DNA from: Streptomyces rishiriensis
GTDB lineage: Bacteria; Actinomycetota; Actinomycetes; Streptomycetales; Streptomycetaceae
Direction: 5' to 3'
Assembly: GCF_030815485.1 (NCBI RefSeq)
Contig: NZ_JAUSWV010000002.1
Location: 1-64,000 of the forward strand
Length of the DNA stretch: 64,000 nt
The position numbers were made by a program, and so were the translations under genes. Position 1 is the first letter of the stretch; every line of letters starts with the position of its first letter. Positions 15,575 to 24,699 of the stretch are shown one piece after another. Below the pieces are notes generated by a model. It saw only the letters and a list, made by a program, of their open reading frames with translations. It made no database searches and was not told where the DNA came from.

Positions 15575-17185
15575 TCATGCCAGCCGAACGACCGGTTGCC
15601 GGTCCAGTACCAGCGTCTGGCGGTGCAGGTCGTAGGCGGTGACGGTGAGGCGTTTATGGCCGTCGATGCGGAACTCGAGACGGAAGCGGTCCTCGCCGCC
15701 CGTGGCGGGAGGGTCGGCTTCCAGGAAGGTCGGGCTGTCCTCGTTGAGCCACAGCATGGCTCGCTGCTGACGCTCCTGCGCGGTGACGGCGACGGCGCGG
15801 GCGCCGCCGGCGGTGTCGTAGGCGATCTCCAGCTCGGCACTCGCGTCGCGGTAGGTGGCGTGGGCGAGTTCGTAGATGGCGAGGCCGAGGCGCCATTGCC
15901 GCTCGTGCACCGCCCTGATGGTGAGGGTCTTGACCGGCTCCTCGGTGGGGTACGCGGTGCCTGCCTCGACCAGGGTCTCGAACTCGTAGGCCCCGGTGTC
16001 GCGGTCGAGGTGTCTGATGGCGTAGTCGTGCTGGATGTGGTCGAACAGCTCGCGGCCGCCCGCGATGCCCGCCGCTCCCGACGCCACCGCTTCCAACGGC
16101 CGGTCCATCCGCACCACGTCGGGGTCGAAATGCAGGTGCACCAGGTCCTGTACGGCGGGGATCAGGCAACTGCCGCCGACGAGGAAGACGTTGCGTATGT
16201 CGTCGGCGGTGAAGCCGCGGGAGGCGGCATCGTCGAGGCAGGCGCGCAGTGCCTGGTTCACCCGGCGCAGCACGCCCTTTTCGCGCAGCAGAGCGTCGAA
16301 CTCGGCGCGCGTGACGGTCACCTGATGCACGCAGTCGGTGCGGGCGTCGCGGGCGCTGATCACGGCCCGTTCGGCGCCGGCCAGTTCACGCTTGGCCTGT
16401 TCGGCGGAGGCCAGGAGGCGGCGGAAGACCTGGTTGCGGGCGATCTGGTCCCCGAGCGGCAGCGAGAGCCGGCCGACGGCGTGTTCGGCGAGGAGCGCGT
16501 CGATGGTGTTGCCGCCGAGGTCCAAGCCCCGTTTGGCGATGGAACGCACACCGGCGCCGGAGCCGGCCGCGTCGGGTTCCTGCACGCGGACGACCGAGAC
16601 GTCGAGGGTGCCGGCCCCGAAGTCGATCACGGTGAAGACGTCACCGGGGTTGAGGCGGGCGCTGTAGCCGACGGCCGCCGCGGTGGCCTCGTCGACGACC
16701 CGCAGCCGGGCCGTGGGCAGACCGTCGCGCACTTCCCGCACCAGCCAGTCGCGGTAGCCGTCGAAGGACTCCACGGGCGCGGTCGCGACGATCTCGAGGT
16801 CGTCGTCCTCGACGGCGAGCACGGCCAGCGCCATGACGTCGCTGAGGAACCGGGTGGCGGCCTCCCGGCCGGTGACCTTGCCGTCGCCGACGGGGCGGCC
16901 CGCGTCGTAGGCACGGCCGGAGACGTTGCTCTTGGTGGACGCGAAGACCGTGAAGGCGGGATCCTCGTCCGTCTCCGGGGTGACCTGGGCGCCGAGGCGG
17001 CGTGTGGTGCCGTCCTGGGCATAGGCGATGAGCGAGGGCACGACCCGCTGGGTGGGCCCGGGGCCGGCCTCCCGCAGCACGTCGATCCCGGGCAGCGGGA
17101 TGGGGACGCCGCGGCCCGCCTCGTGGTCCCAGCCCGCGACCACGGTGTTGGCGGTGCCGAAGTCGATGCCTATGCGGGTGGTCAT
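15575..17185 (-). CDS. Hsp70-like actin-fold ATPase
   Basis: A 536-residue Hsp70 relative, shorter than DnaK (about 620-640). The ATPase motifs are present: GIDFGTANTVVA (residues ~5-16), VIDFGAGTLDVSVV (~196-209) and VFLVGGSCLIPAV (~335-347). The C-terminal part is a reduced beta domain without a lid or an EEVD-like tail. No GrpE or J-protein is encoded beside it, unlike the DnaK at 55521. It lies 73 bp after the beta-propeller gene and 45 bp before the DUF1257 gene. It probably acts as the ATP-driven partner within this operon's complex rather than as a general chaperone; that is inference. Confidence 0.88.
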   Translation of the reverse strand: MTTRIGIDFGTANTVVAGWDHEAGRGVPIPLPGIDVLREAGPGPTQRVVPSLIAYAQDGTTRRLGAQVTPETDEDPAFTVFASTKSNVSGRAYDAGRPVGDGKVTGREAATRFLSDVMALAVLAVEDDDLEIVATAPVESFDGYRDWLVREVRDGLPTARLRVVDEATAAAVGYSARLNPGDVFTVIDFGAGTLDVSVVRVQEPDAAGSGAGVRSIAKRGLDLGGNTIDALLAEHAVGRLSLPLGDQIARNQVFRRLLASAEQAKRELAGAERAVISARDARTDCVHQVTVTRAEFDALLREKGVLRRVNQALRACLDDAASRGFTADDIRNVFLVGGSCLIPAVQDLVHLHFDPDVVRMDRPLEAVASGAAGIAGGRELFDHIQHDYAIRHLDRDTGAYEFETLVEAGTAYPTEEPVKTLTIRAVHERQWRLGLAIYELAHATYRDASAELEIAYDTAGGARAVAVTAQERQQRAMLWLNEDSPTFLEADPPATGGEDRFRLEFRIDGHKRLTVTAYDLHRQTLVLDRQPVVRLA

Positions 17186-17258
17186 GAGGTCCCCCGGTGT
17201 GTGATGTCAGGCTGCCGGTCCTCGTGCTCGCCGGTGGCGTGTGCCCTCAGCGCCACCC

Positions 17259-19520
17259 TCACGACCCCAGCTCGATCTCGGTGTCGGGGACGGCTGCCGT
17301 ACTCGTCGTGTCGCCGAGCCCGACGTCGTGGCGGAACCGGTGCTCCAGGCAGGTCCGCAGCAGCCCCAGCGTCCCGAGGGCCTCCGCGTCGAGGTCGGGG
17401 TTCCTCGACACCACGCCCATGGCGACCAGGTCCCGGTGCGTCATCAGACTCATGGGTCTGGAAACGAGTGGACGCAGGGCCAGGGCGGTCAGGTCATAGA
17501 GGTCGATGTCGCGGTAGGTGCTCACGGCCAGCACGTCGCCTTTCGGCGACAGCCTCGCGAAGGACCTGCCCTCCTGGTCTCCGACGAGGGGGATCCTCTC
17601 GGCCACGAGTTCCTCGGGCAGGGGGCTGTCCGGATCCTGCGGCACGTCGAGGAGGTCCACGTGCGACTGGGTGACTGCCAGAAACCGGTTCAGTGCGCAG
17701 GACCAGACGAGGCCGATCGGCTTCTCGAGTGGCCAGACGGTCCTCGTCGCCGGCGTGAGGGTCGAAGTGAGGGGTTCGCGCCACACGTCCAGATCGCCGT
17801 TCTCGGCGCAGCGGACCAGGACGGAAGGCGACAGAGCGGCGTGCACCGTGCTTTCCCTCCAGCTGTCCAGGTCGCTCACGAGCCGCTTCGCCACGGCGCC
17901 GTCCAACTGGACGACCATGAGGTCCCCTGCGTCGACCACGGCGATCAACTGGCGGTCGGGATCCACCACGATTTCGTCGAAGTAGATGCCGTCGGGAAGG
18001 TCGAGCTCGGCAACGGGCCCGTCGAAGCTGCAGGTGAAGAACTTGTCGTCACCCGTCGCCACGACGAAGGCCCGCTCCCCCGCGATGCGTTCCAGGCCCG
18101 CAAACGAGCCGGTCGCGAAGTCGAGCGTCCGTACACCACTGCGGTCGGCACAGTGGATCTGCGGGCGGTCGACGGGCCTGTCGAAGCCTTGCTCCGCGAC
18201 GGCGATGGAGTCTGCGCCGAGATGCGCGACCCGGTCCACCGGCTGTTCGAAAGAGAAGCAGCTCTGCGAAAGCGTTCCGCTGCCGAGGTCCACGATCCCG
18301 GCGCATGCCCGCGTCACCGCGGCTGGGCTCCCCAGGACCTCCGGCCCGCGGGAGCCGTCGGCCAGGGCGACGAAGGCGAGTTGTGTGCCGTCCGGGGAGA
18401 AATCGAGGTCATCGAAGCTGATCAACCGTTCGTCGAGGTCGTCTCTCAGGATCCGGGTGGGCGGTGTCCCCCACCAGGGATCCGCGGTGGTCAGAGCGTC
18501 CAGGTGTTCGCGTACGGTCCGTGGGTTCGCGGCCCTGAGCGCGTCGAACACCTGACGCTCGTCTTCGCCGGACGGCCGCCAGTCGCCGAACGCGCGAACC
18601 GTCTCCACGGCTTCGGCCAACGGCATCAGGAGTGTGACCTGCCACAGCTGCGCCCACGCTTCCCGGCCCGCGAACTGCCGTATCAGGTAAGCGCGTTCCT
18701 GTTCGGAGAGGGAGGCGAAGTCATCGGTCAGGGAGCCCCGTCCGGCCAGCACCCGCAGCACATCGATGTCACCGAGCGCGGTCATCGCGGCCCGCAGCGC
18801 CGACCGCACCTCGGTCGGCGCACCTCGGTAGCCGAGCGTCAGCAGCGCGCCGTCCGGGTCGAGTGCCCGGTACTGCTCGTATTGCTCCGTGCGGACGAAG
18901 AACACGGCGCGCTCCACCTCATCGGAGGGGGCGAGATGGTGTGTGACGCAGAACCGCACCGCCTCGGGGTCGTCCACGGCCGCCGCGCAGAACAGGTCGA
19001 CCGCCTCGGTGTCGTGCAGATCGAGCAGCCGGGCGCGGGCCCGCTCGCCGATGGGGTGCCCGAAGCGGGCGGCCGTGTCGACGAACAGGCGCGGCTCCAA
19101 GGCCACGCTCTCGTCGCCCAGCGCCAGTCGGCTGAGCAGCGAGCTGCGGGAATCCGAGGCCGCCGCGGCCCGGTTCCACCGCTCAAGCAAAGACCACAGC
19201 GAGGCATGGTGCTCGCTCAGCCAGTCGCTCCAGGCCGCCTCGACGACCTCGTCGGGCACCGGCCCGCCCGAACCCGGCGACAACTCCGCCAGGAGGGGAG
19301 AGGCCCACCGCCGGGAAGGACTGCCGGACACCGGCAGCCGCAGCCAGGCCCGCCACACCTCCTCCTCACCCTGGGACTCGATGTCCCTGGCGACGGCACG
19401 CAGGGCAGCAGGCGCACCGGAGTCCGCCGCGAGCAGCACCGTTTCGAGGGCCCGGCGGCGCCACCTGGAGTCCGGCCGGAGGGGAAGCCGCAGCGTCGGC
19501 ACGGCTGTCCATATGCGCAT
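17259..19520 (-). CDS. Large helical-repeat plus beta-propeller protein of the DUF1257 operon
   Basis: About 753 residues from the ATG at 19518-19520. The first ~360 residues are Ala/Leu/Arg-rich amphipathic helices resembling HEAT or TPR-like scaffolds. From about residue 370 short beta-strand repeats follow (LDFSPDGTQLAFVAL, FARLSPKGDVLAVST), typical of WD40-like or TolB-like propellers. No enzyme motif is visible, so a scaffold or substrate-receptor role is likely. The start is chosen because its ATG overlaps the stop of the upstream 91-codon gene as TGATG, with GGAGC nearby. A longer in-frame start at 19538 exists but breaks this coupling. Confidence 0.75.
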   Translation of the reverse strand: MRIWTAVPTLRLPLRPDSRWRRRALETVLLAADSGAPAALRAVARDIESQGEEEVWRAWLRLPVSGSPSRRWASPLLAELSPGSGGPVPDEVVEAAWSDWLSEHHASLWSLLERWNRAAAASDSRSSLLSRLALGDESVALEPRLFVDTAARFGHPIGERARARLLDLHDTEAVDLFCAAAVDDPEAVRFCVTHHLAPSDEVERAVFFVRTEQYEQYRALDPDGALLTLGYRGAPTEVRSALRAAMTALGDIDVLRVLAGRGSLTDDFASLSEQERAYLIRQFAGREAWAQLWQVTLLMPLAEAVETVRAFGDWRPSGEDERQVFDALRAANPRTVREHLDALTTADPWWGTPPTRILRDDLDERLISFDDLDFSPDGTQLAFVALADGSRGPEVLGSPAAVTRACAGIVDLGSGTLSQSCFSFEQPVDRVAHLGADSIAVAEQGFDRPVDRPQIHCADRSGVRTLDFATGSFAGLERIAGERAFVVATGDDKFFTCSFDGPVAELDLPDGIYFDEIVVDPDRQLIAVVDAGDLMVVQLDGAVAKRLVSDLDSWRESTVHAALSPSVLVRCAENGDLDVWREPLTSTLTPATRTVWPLEKPIGLVWSCALNRFLAVTQSHVDLLDVPQDPDSPLPEELVAERIPLVGDQEGRSFARLSPKGDVLAVSTYRDIDLYDLTALALRPLVSRPMSLMTHRDLVAMGVVSRNPDLDAEALGTLGLLRTCLEHRFRHDVGLGDTTSTAAVPDTEIELGS

Positions 19521-19795
19521 CAGTTCCGCTCCATCCAATCCATCCGATCCGCTCCGAGCACGAGACCCGGAGCCTGTGCTGAGCGTCCTGCCCGATCGGT
19601 ACGGGCAGGCGGCCCGGCCCGGTCGGCCGGCTCAGCCGGAGCAGCGGCAGTCAGTTTCGGGGCGCCGGCCTCGGCCGGGTCGGGGCACCGCCGTTCCCGC
19701 TCAGCCATTCCCCGGGGAGCCGTCGAGTCGCCGCTGTACTGCGCGCCCGCCCGCCGCTGAGCGGCCTCCCCCGTAAGCCGCCCCACGCCCGTCAC
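19520..19795 (-). CDS. Small Ala/Pro-rich protein coupled to the AAA and propeller genes
   Basis: A 91-residue reading frame fills the gap between the AAA and propeller genes exactly. Its GTG start overlaps the AAA stop as GTGA, and its TGA stop overlaps the next ATG as TGATG, so it is coupled at both ends. The product is rich in Ala, Pro, Arg and Glu with no hydrophobic segment, so it is probably disordered. I recognise no family. It could be a linker or adaptor peptide, or merely a leader keeping ribosomes on the mRNA. Confidence 0.5.
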   Translation of the reverse strand: MTGVGRLTGEAAQRRAGAQYSGDSTAPRGMAERERRCPDPAEAGAPKLTAAAPAEPADRAGPPARTDRAGRSAQAPGLVLGADRMDWMERN

Positions 19796-21339
19796 ACCTC
19801 CAGCACCGGCACCTGGTGGGCGGCGGCCTGTGCCGCCCCGGCGAAGGACGCCGACTGGGCTCTGCCCTCGCGCAGCCAGGCGCGCAGGTCCTCGATGGTC
19901 TCGCGCCGGGACCTGCTGAGCGGGACGGTCCTGGCGACGGCGCGGGCGATGTCGTCGGTGGTGATGTCGCGTTCCTCGGCGAAGGCGGCATACATCGCGT
20001 CCACGACGACCTGTTCCAGTTCGGCGCCGACGAACCCGTCGCAGAGCTGAGCGAGTCGATGTACGTCGAAGCTCTCCGGCGCGCGGCCGCGTTTACGCAG
20101 ATGGACGGTGATGATCTCGCGGCGTTCCTCCAGGGTGGGCAGGTCGAGGAAGAACACCTCGTCGAACCGGCCGCGCCGCAGGGTCTCCGGCGGCAGCGCG
20201 CCGACGTCGTTGGCCGTGGCCACCACGAACACCGGGGCCGTCTTCTCCTGCATCCAGGTCAGCACCGTGCCGAAGACCCGCTGCGAAGTGCCGCCATCGT
20301 GGCCGCCCGACGCCAGCGCCTTGTCCAGCTCGTCGATCCACAGCACACACGGCGACACGGTCTCCGCCAGCCGCAGGGCCCTGCGCACCCGCTCCTCGGA
20401 CTCACCCACCAGCGAGCCGAACAGCGCGCCGACGTCCAGGCGCAGCAGCGGAAGCCGCCACAAACCGCCGATCATCTTCGCGGTGAGGCTCTTACCGGTG
20501 CCGGGGATGCCGATGAGCGCGATGCCCTTGGGCGCGGGGAGGCGGAACTCACGCGCCGCGTCGCTGAAGGCACGCTCGCGCAACCGCAGCCAGTCCTTGA
20601 GCACGTCGAGGCCGCCGAGGTCGTCGGGGCTCTCCTCTACGCTGTAGAACTCCAGTGCCTCGCTCTCCCGGATGACGGCCTTCTTCTCGTCGACCACCAC
20701 ATCGATGTCGCGGTCGTCCAACACCTCGTCGCGCACGATGGCCTTGGCGAAGGCCCGGCGTGCCTGGGCGGCGGTGAGGCCCAGTGCGGCCTGGGCCAGA
20801 CGGCTGCGACCGCCCGGGGTGAGGGTGGACTTGACGCCCTTGGTGCTGTCGATGAGCTGGTCGAGGTCGCGGCGCAGCGCGTCGGCCTCGGGCAGCGGCA
20901 TTTCCACCACCACCGCGTCATCACCCAGTTCCACGGGGATGGCGCGCACAGGCGTGGTCACGATCAGCGAGGAGCCGGTGTAGACGAGTTTGTGGGCGAG
21001 ATTGCGCAGCCGCCGACGGACCACCGGGTCGCGGTCCCAGAAGGCGTGGAAGTCCTTGAGCACATACAGATCACGGCGCTCCGGCTCCTTGACGGCCAAC
21101 TCCTGGATCTTGGCCAGAACGTCCACCGGCGAGCTTGCGCTGGGCAGCTGCCGGCCCAGCGCGGACGCCAGGCCGTCGCCGATGTCCCAGCTGATCAGGT
21201 CGGACGAGGGATCCCGGTCGCGGCGCACCTGGTCGAGCACCTCCAGCGCCCGCTGCTCCTCGACCGTGACGAGCACGATCAGCGCCACCCGGGCACGCAG
21301 GTACAGCCGTATCTCGTCGTGAATGCGAACGGTGGCCAT
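19792..21339 (-). CDS. AAA ATPase (Ycf46-like)
   Basis: A 515-residue ATPase. Residues 1-230 form an N-terminal domain (RIHDEIRLYLRARVALIVLV) that looks like a degenerate second ATPase-like fold. The AAA core has Walker A GIPGTGKS (277-284), Walker B VLWIDELDK (~332-340), the sensor-like VVATAND and arginine-finger region LRRGRFDEVFFLDLP. This layout matches cyanobacterial/plastid Ycf46 proteins. The ATG follows the radical-SAM stop with no gap (TGAATG). It is the likely motor of the operon, remodelling a protein or complex. Confidence 0.88.
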   Translation of the reverse strand: MATVRIHDEIRLYLRARVALIVLVTVEEQRALEVLDQVRRDRDPSSDLISWDIGDGLASALGRQLPSASSPVDVLAKIQELAVKEPERRDLYVLKDFHAFWDRDPVVRRRLRNLAHKLVYTGSSLIVTTPVRAIPVELGDDAVVVEMPLPEADALRRDLDQLIDSTKGVKSTLTPGGRSRLAQAALGLTAAQARRAFAKAIVRDEVLDDRDIDVVVDEKKAVIRESEALEFYSVEESPDDLGGLDVLKDWLRLRERAFSDAAREFRLPAPKGIALIGIPGTGKSLTAKMIGGLWRLPLLRLDVGALFGSLVGESEERVRRALRLAETVSPCVLWIDELDKALASGGHDGGTSQRVFGTVLTWMQEKTAPVFVVATANDVGALPPETLRRGRFDEVFFLDLPTLEERREIITVHLRKRGRAPESFDVHRLAQLCDGFVGAELEQVVVDAMYAAFAEERDITTDDIARAVARTVPLSRSRRETIEDLRAWLREGRAQSASFAGAAQAAAHQVPVLEV

Positions 21340-21930
21340 TCAGAATTCCCCCCCAGGCGCGTGCATCCCGGTAAACGTCACCGTCGCGTCGTCGGCGATG
21401 GTGATCTCCAGTTCGGGTACGCGCGACAGGTCGGCCGCCGTGTAGCGGCCGGTGCGTACCCAGTACTCCTTGTTCGACGAACCGCGCAGGCCCTGGGCGA
21501 GGTGCAGCCGCGCGTTGTAACGCCCCGCTATCACCAGATCGGCATCGGCGACGGCCGCCGACCGTGCCGGGTCCCCTTCGATCTCGGCGCGGTGGAAGCC
21601 CGTCAGCACGATGACACCGAGGCCGCTGCGCGCCTTCACCTCGGCGCAGAACGCGGCGACCGCGGCAGGCTGCTCCAGCGGCTCACCACCGGTCAGCGTC
21701 ACACCCTCCAACCGGGCAGCGTCGGCCAGCACTTGATCGGCCACCTCACCGACCGTACGGACCAGACCCTCACCCCGGGTCGTATGAGTCTCGGGGTTGA
21801 AGCAGCCGGGACATCCCAGGCCGCATCCCTGACTCCAGATGACGCAGCGGGTGCCGGGACCGTTGGCGGCGCTGCGCGGAACGACCGCGTGCAGGCGCCA
21901 CTTCGTACCCCGCCCGCTCAGCCCTGCCAC
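21340..21930 (-). CDS. 4Fe-4S single-cluster / NrdG-like radical SAM protein
   Basis: A 196-residue protein with the radical-SAM cluster motif CGLGCPGC (Cys36, Cys40, Cys43) and the SAM-binding TLTGGEPLEQ near residue 98. Its size and fold fit the activase group (NrdG, PflA-like), which installs a glycyl radical on a partner enzyme. No glycyl-radical enzyme is encoded in this window, so the partner must be remote or the protein does something else, such as peptide modification or electron transfer. The GTG start at 21930 overlaps the DUF2997 gene by 13 bp, so the two are coupled. Confidence 0.85.
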   Translation of the reverse strand: MAGLSGRGTKWRLHAVVPRSAANGPGTRCVIWSQGCGLGCPGCFNPETHTTRGEGLVRTVGEVADQVLADAARLEGVTLTGGEPLEQPAAVAAFCAEVKARSGLGVIVLTGFHRAEIEGDPARSAAVADADLVIAGRYNARLHLAQGLRGSSNKEYWVRTGRYTAADLSRVPELEITIADDATVTFTGMHAPGGEF

Positions 21931-22121
21931 AAGCGGTCCTGCTCATCAGCCTCCGCCTGCTGGTACGCCTCGTCAGTGAGCTCATGGCTCTCGACCACCC
22001 CGCCCAACAACTGGACGAGACCGTCGGTGTCCTCCACGCACCGCATGCCCTCGACACCGTGGACGCTCATGTCCACGGTGCCGTCCGGCGCGATGACGAT
22101 CTCGACGCGCTCCTCCGCCAT
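21918..22121 (-). CDS. DUF2997 small protein
   Basis: A 67-residue acidic protein, MAEERVEIVIAPDGTVDMSV onwards, matching DUF2997: a short beta-strand pair (IVIAPDGTV, MSVHGVEGMRC) then an acidic helical tail ending QDRLWQG. Its role is unknown. It is the first gene of the minus-strand operon and overlaps the radical-SAM gene. One Cys and several Glu/Asp lie in the conserved segment. A small substrate or carrier for the overlapping radical-SAM protein is possible; no experiment is known to me. Confidence 0.75.
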   Translation of the reverse strand: MAEERVEIVIAPDGTVDMSVHGVEGMRCVEDTDGLVQLLGGVVESHELTDEAYQQAEADEQDRLWQG

Positions 22122-22369
22122 GAATCCGCCCTTCGCCCCGAAAAACGACCTTGGGCCAGTATGGATCTATGCCCCCGGGATCAGTCCCGACTCTGCAGGA
22201 AGCCGATCCCACACATGGAGATTCGCGGAGCAACAACCAAGCAGGACCGAACGGACCGCGCGGGGAAGGGCAGGCGCCTCGTGCAGTCCTTGGCCGTGCT
22301 AGGCAGCGCGGGCGCCCTGGCCGGGCGCCGCCGCAGCCACCGTGTTCGCCACCCCGCCCGCGCACGCCT
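22122..22369. promoter_or_regulatory. Probable promoter region of the DUF2997-DUF1257 operon
   Basis: The 248 bp upstream of the operon end at the stop of the MFS gene, which reads in the same direction. I see no confident -10/-35 boxes. The operon could partly be read through from the MFS gene. Confidence 0.35.
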
Positions 22370-23581
22370 TCAGAGGCGAAGCATCCGGGAGCCGGAGATG
22401 GCGACGAGGATCGCGGCGACGGTGACAAGGCCGACAAGCACGGCGACTGTGGGCCAGATCCTGAGCGCGGCGGCGGTGAGGAGCGGCGGGACGGTCATGC
22501 CGGCATAGGCGATGAGGAAGATGCCGGCGAGTGCCTCGCCTCGACGCTCCGCATCCGCGACCGCGGCGACGGTGCCGAGGGCGGCCCGGAACAGGATGCC
22601 GATCCCCGCGCCCGCGACCCCGCCGCCGATGAGGAAGAGCGGAAGCGACGCACCGACGGCGGCAGCACCGATGCTCACGAGCCCGAGCGCGGCGAGCGCG
22701 ATGGCGTGCCTGATCTGGAGGCGTATCGCCAGCCGCACGGTGACGATCTGCGCGAGGGCCGCCGCCATGAAAACGACGAATGGCGCCAGGCCGGCGAGCA
22801 GGTGCGCATGCAACCCGAGGAGACCGACGAGGAAGGTCGAGGACAGTCCCATGAAGGTGCCGAACACCGCGAACGCCCCGAACGCCGCCGCTCCGGCCGC
22901 CCAGAACGCGCCCCTGCCTGCCGTCGGCACTGCGACGCGCTGCGGCCGGTAGGCAGGGCGCTCCTCACTGCGCTCGACGGTTTCGGGAACGAAGGCGACC
23001 AGGATCCCTTCGACGACCAGGAGGGCGGCGAAGGCCACGTAGGGCGCGACGAGGGGGCGCGTGGACCAGGTCGCGATGAGTCCGCCGATCAGAGGACCGA
23101 GGCCGATGCCGCCGAGGTTCGCGAACGTCGACACGAGGGCGACGCGGCCTTTGGCGTGGTGGGCCGCCGTGCCGAGTTCGGAAAGGTAGGCGGTCGCCGT
23201 GGCGGTGAGGATGCCGATGCCGAGTCCGCTGACCAACCGGGCGACGATGAGGCCGACGACGTCGTTCCGGACGAGGAAGAGGATCGCGGCCAGCAGGTTT
23301 ATGAGCAGCGATCCGAGAATCACCCGTCGGCGTCCGAGCCAGTCGGAGACATGGCCCGCGAGATACAGGCTCAGCATCACCCCGACCGCGTAGGCGGCGA
23401 AGATCATGGTGACGACGATCGTGGGGAAGCCGTCGCGCTGCTGGTAGATCGCGTAGAGGGGCGTGGGGACGGCGCAGAACGCGAGCTCGGTGCCGAAGGC
23501 GACCGCGATGATCCAGAACCCCGCCCCATGCGGGAGTCGTGCGGTGGCTGGAGTCTGGGCGGGAGCCGCTGTTGTCGTCAT
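22370..23581 (-). CDS. MFS transporter
   Basis: A roughly 403-residue major facilitator with twelve helices. The signature loop between helices 2 and 3 reads GHVSDWLGRRRVILG (G-x-x-x-D-x-x-G-R-R), and helix 5 carries GGIGLGPLIGGLIA, as in drug:H+ antiporters. The ATG at 23581 follows GGAGGA closely; a GTG at 23602 would add seven residues and a more usual spacing, so the exact start is open. It diverges from a LysR gene 91 bp away, which probably controls it. Confidence 0.9.
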   Translation of the reverse strand: MTTTAAPAQTPATARLPHGAGFWIIAVAFGTELAFCAVPTPLYAIYQQRDGFPTIVVTMIFAAYAVGVMLSLYLAGHVSDWLGRRRVILGSLLINLLAAILFLVRNDVVGLIVARLVSGLGIGILTATATAYLSELGTAAHHAKGRVALVSTFANLGGIGLGPLIGGLIATWSTRPLVAPYVAFAALLVVEGILVAFVPETVERSEERPAYRPQRVAVPTAGRGAFWAAGAAAFGAFAVFGTFMGLSSTFLVGLLGLHAHLLAGLAPFVVFMAAALAQIVTVRLAIRLQIRHAIALAALGLVSIGAAAVGASLPLFLIGGGVAGAGIGILFRAALGTVAAVADAERRGEALAGIFLIAYAGMTVPPLLTAAALRIWPTVAVLVGLVTVAAILVAISGSRMLRL

Positions 23582-23672
23582 TCCTCCATGCTCGACGCCC
23601 ACCTGCCATCGCGTCTAACGCATACTCTTGGTCACAGTTATCGATTCGGACGATGGAGCGGCAGGCGGAAAG

Positions 23673-24542
23673 ATGGAAACCCGACTGGTCGAGTATGCGA
23701 TCGCTGTCGCCGACGAGCTGAGTTTCACCCGTGCCGCGCAACGGGTCTACGCAGCACAGTCGACCGTTTCCGCCGGCGTTCGGGCGCTGGAACGAGAGCT
23801 CGGCACTGCACTCTTCGAGCGAGACCAGCGAGGGGTGCGGATCACCGCCGCCGGAGAGGCGGTGCTGCCTGCGCTTCGCGCACTGGCCGACGCCGAGGCG
23901 CGCGCCCGCACCGCGGCCGACCCGCGAGGCGAACTGCGGGGCGAGCTGCGCATCGGGGTGTTCTCCAGCGTGAGCTACCTCGCGATCCCGCGCGTCATCG
24001 GTGCCTTCCACCGCGAACACCCGCTCGTCGACCTCCGGCTGCGCGCGTCGTCGTCCGGCTCGGCGGAGCTCGCGGACGCCGTCCGGCGAGGGCGGCTCGA
24101 TCTCAGCTTGTACGGGCTTCCGGCGGCCACCGCCCCAGACCTTGCTGTGCACCGGCTCGCCACCACGCCCTACGCGGTGATCCTCGGGGCCGACCATGAA
24201 CTCGCATCGCGCGCGGGACTAGCGCTGAAGGACCTCGCGGCTGAGCGCTTCGTGGACGCGCCTGTCGGTTTCGGCAATCGGGACGTCCTCGACGCCGCGC
24301 TGAGCGCACGCGGGGTTGTGCGCGACGTCAGAGCCGAGGTGACCGAGACCAGCTCGATCCCGGTCTTCGTCGCCAACGGCCTCGGCATCGCGCTGCTTCC
24401 CGAACTGCTGATCCCGCCAAGCGAAGGCATCACCATCGTCCCTCTGAACGAGCGCATCACCTGGGAGTTCAACGTCGTAACCCGGACCTCGCCCGGCGAA
24501 GCCACCGCGGCTCTGCTCGAGCAGTTGCTCGCGGCCTATTGA
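23673..24542 (+). CDS. LysR family transcriptional regulator
   Basis: A 289-residue LysR-type regulator. METRLVEYAIAVADELSFTR and AAQSTVSAGVRALERELGTA form the N-terminal winged helix, and residues ~90-285 form the periplasmic-binding-like effector domain. I start at the ATG at 23673, preceded by GGCGG; an upstream ATG at 23628 adds 15 non-conserved residues. Classic LysR layout: divergent from the MFS gene, so the short spacer should hold both promoters and the T-N11-A operator. Confidence 0.92.
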   Translation: METRLVEYAIAVADELSFTRAAQRVYAAQSTVSAGVRALERELGTALFERDQRGVRITAAGEAVLPALRALADAEARARTAADPRGELRGELRIGVFSSVSYLAIPRVIGAFHREHPLVDLRLRASSSGSAELADAVRRGRLDLSLYGLPAATAPDLAVHRLATTPYAVILGADHELASRAGLALKDLAAERFVDAPVGFGNRDVLDAALSARGVVRDVRAEVTETSSIPVFVANGLGIALLPELLIPPSEGITIVPLNERITWEFNVVTRTSPGEATAALLEQLLAAY

Positions 24543-24699
24543 CCCCTGCTCCCTCCCGGGTCCGCTCCGCAGGCGCCTGGTCGGGGACGGCCTTACACGA
24601 CCGCTGTGGCGTTTCTCCAGGCGAACTCCAGCGCCGGCCGTGATTGTCCGGAGCCAGTTGGAGCACTCAATCGTGGGTGTTGCTGGCCGAGACGCCGAC

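Noticed and set aside
15059..17674. 871-codon frame antisense to the Hsp70-like gene
   Set aside because: The minus strand has ATPase motifs over the same span; the antisense frame shows only GC-rich codon mirroring.
17241..19760. 839-codon frame antisense to the propeller gene
   Set aside because: The minus frame is coupled to both neighbours and ends at the proper stop; the antisense frame has no family.
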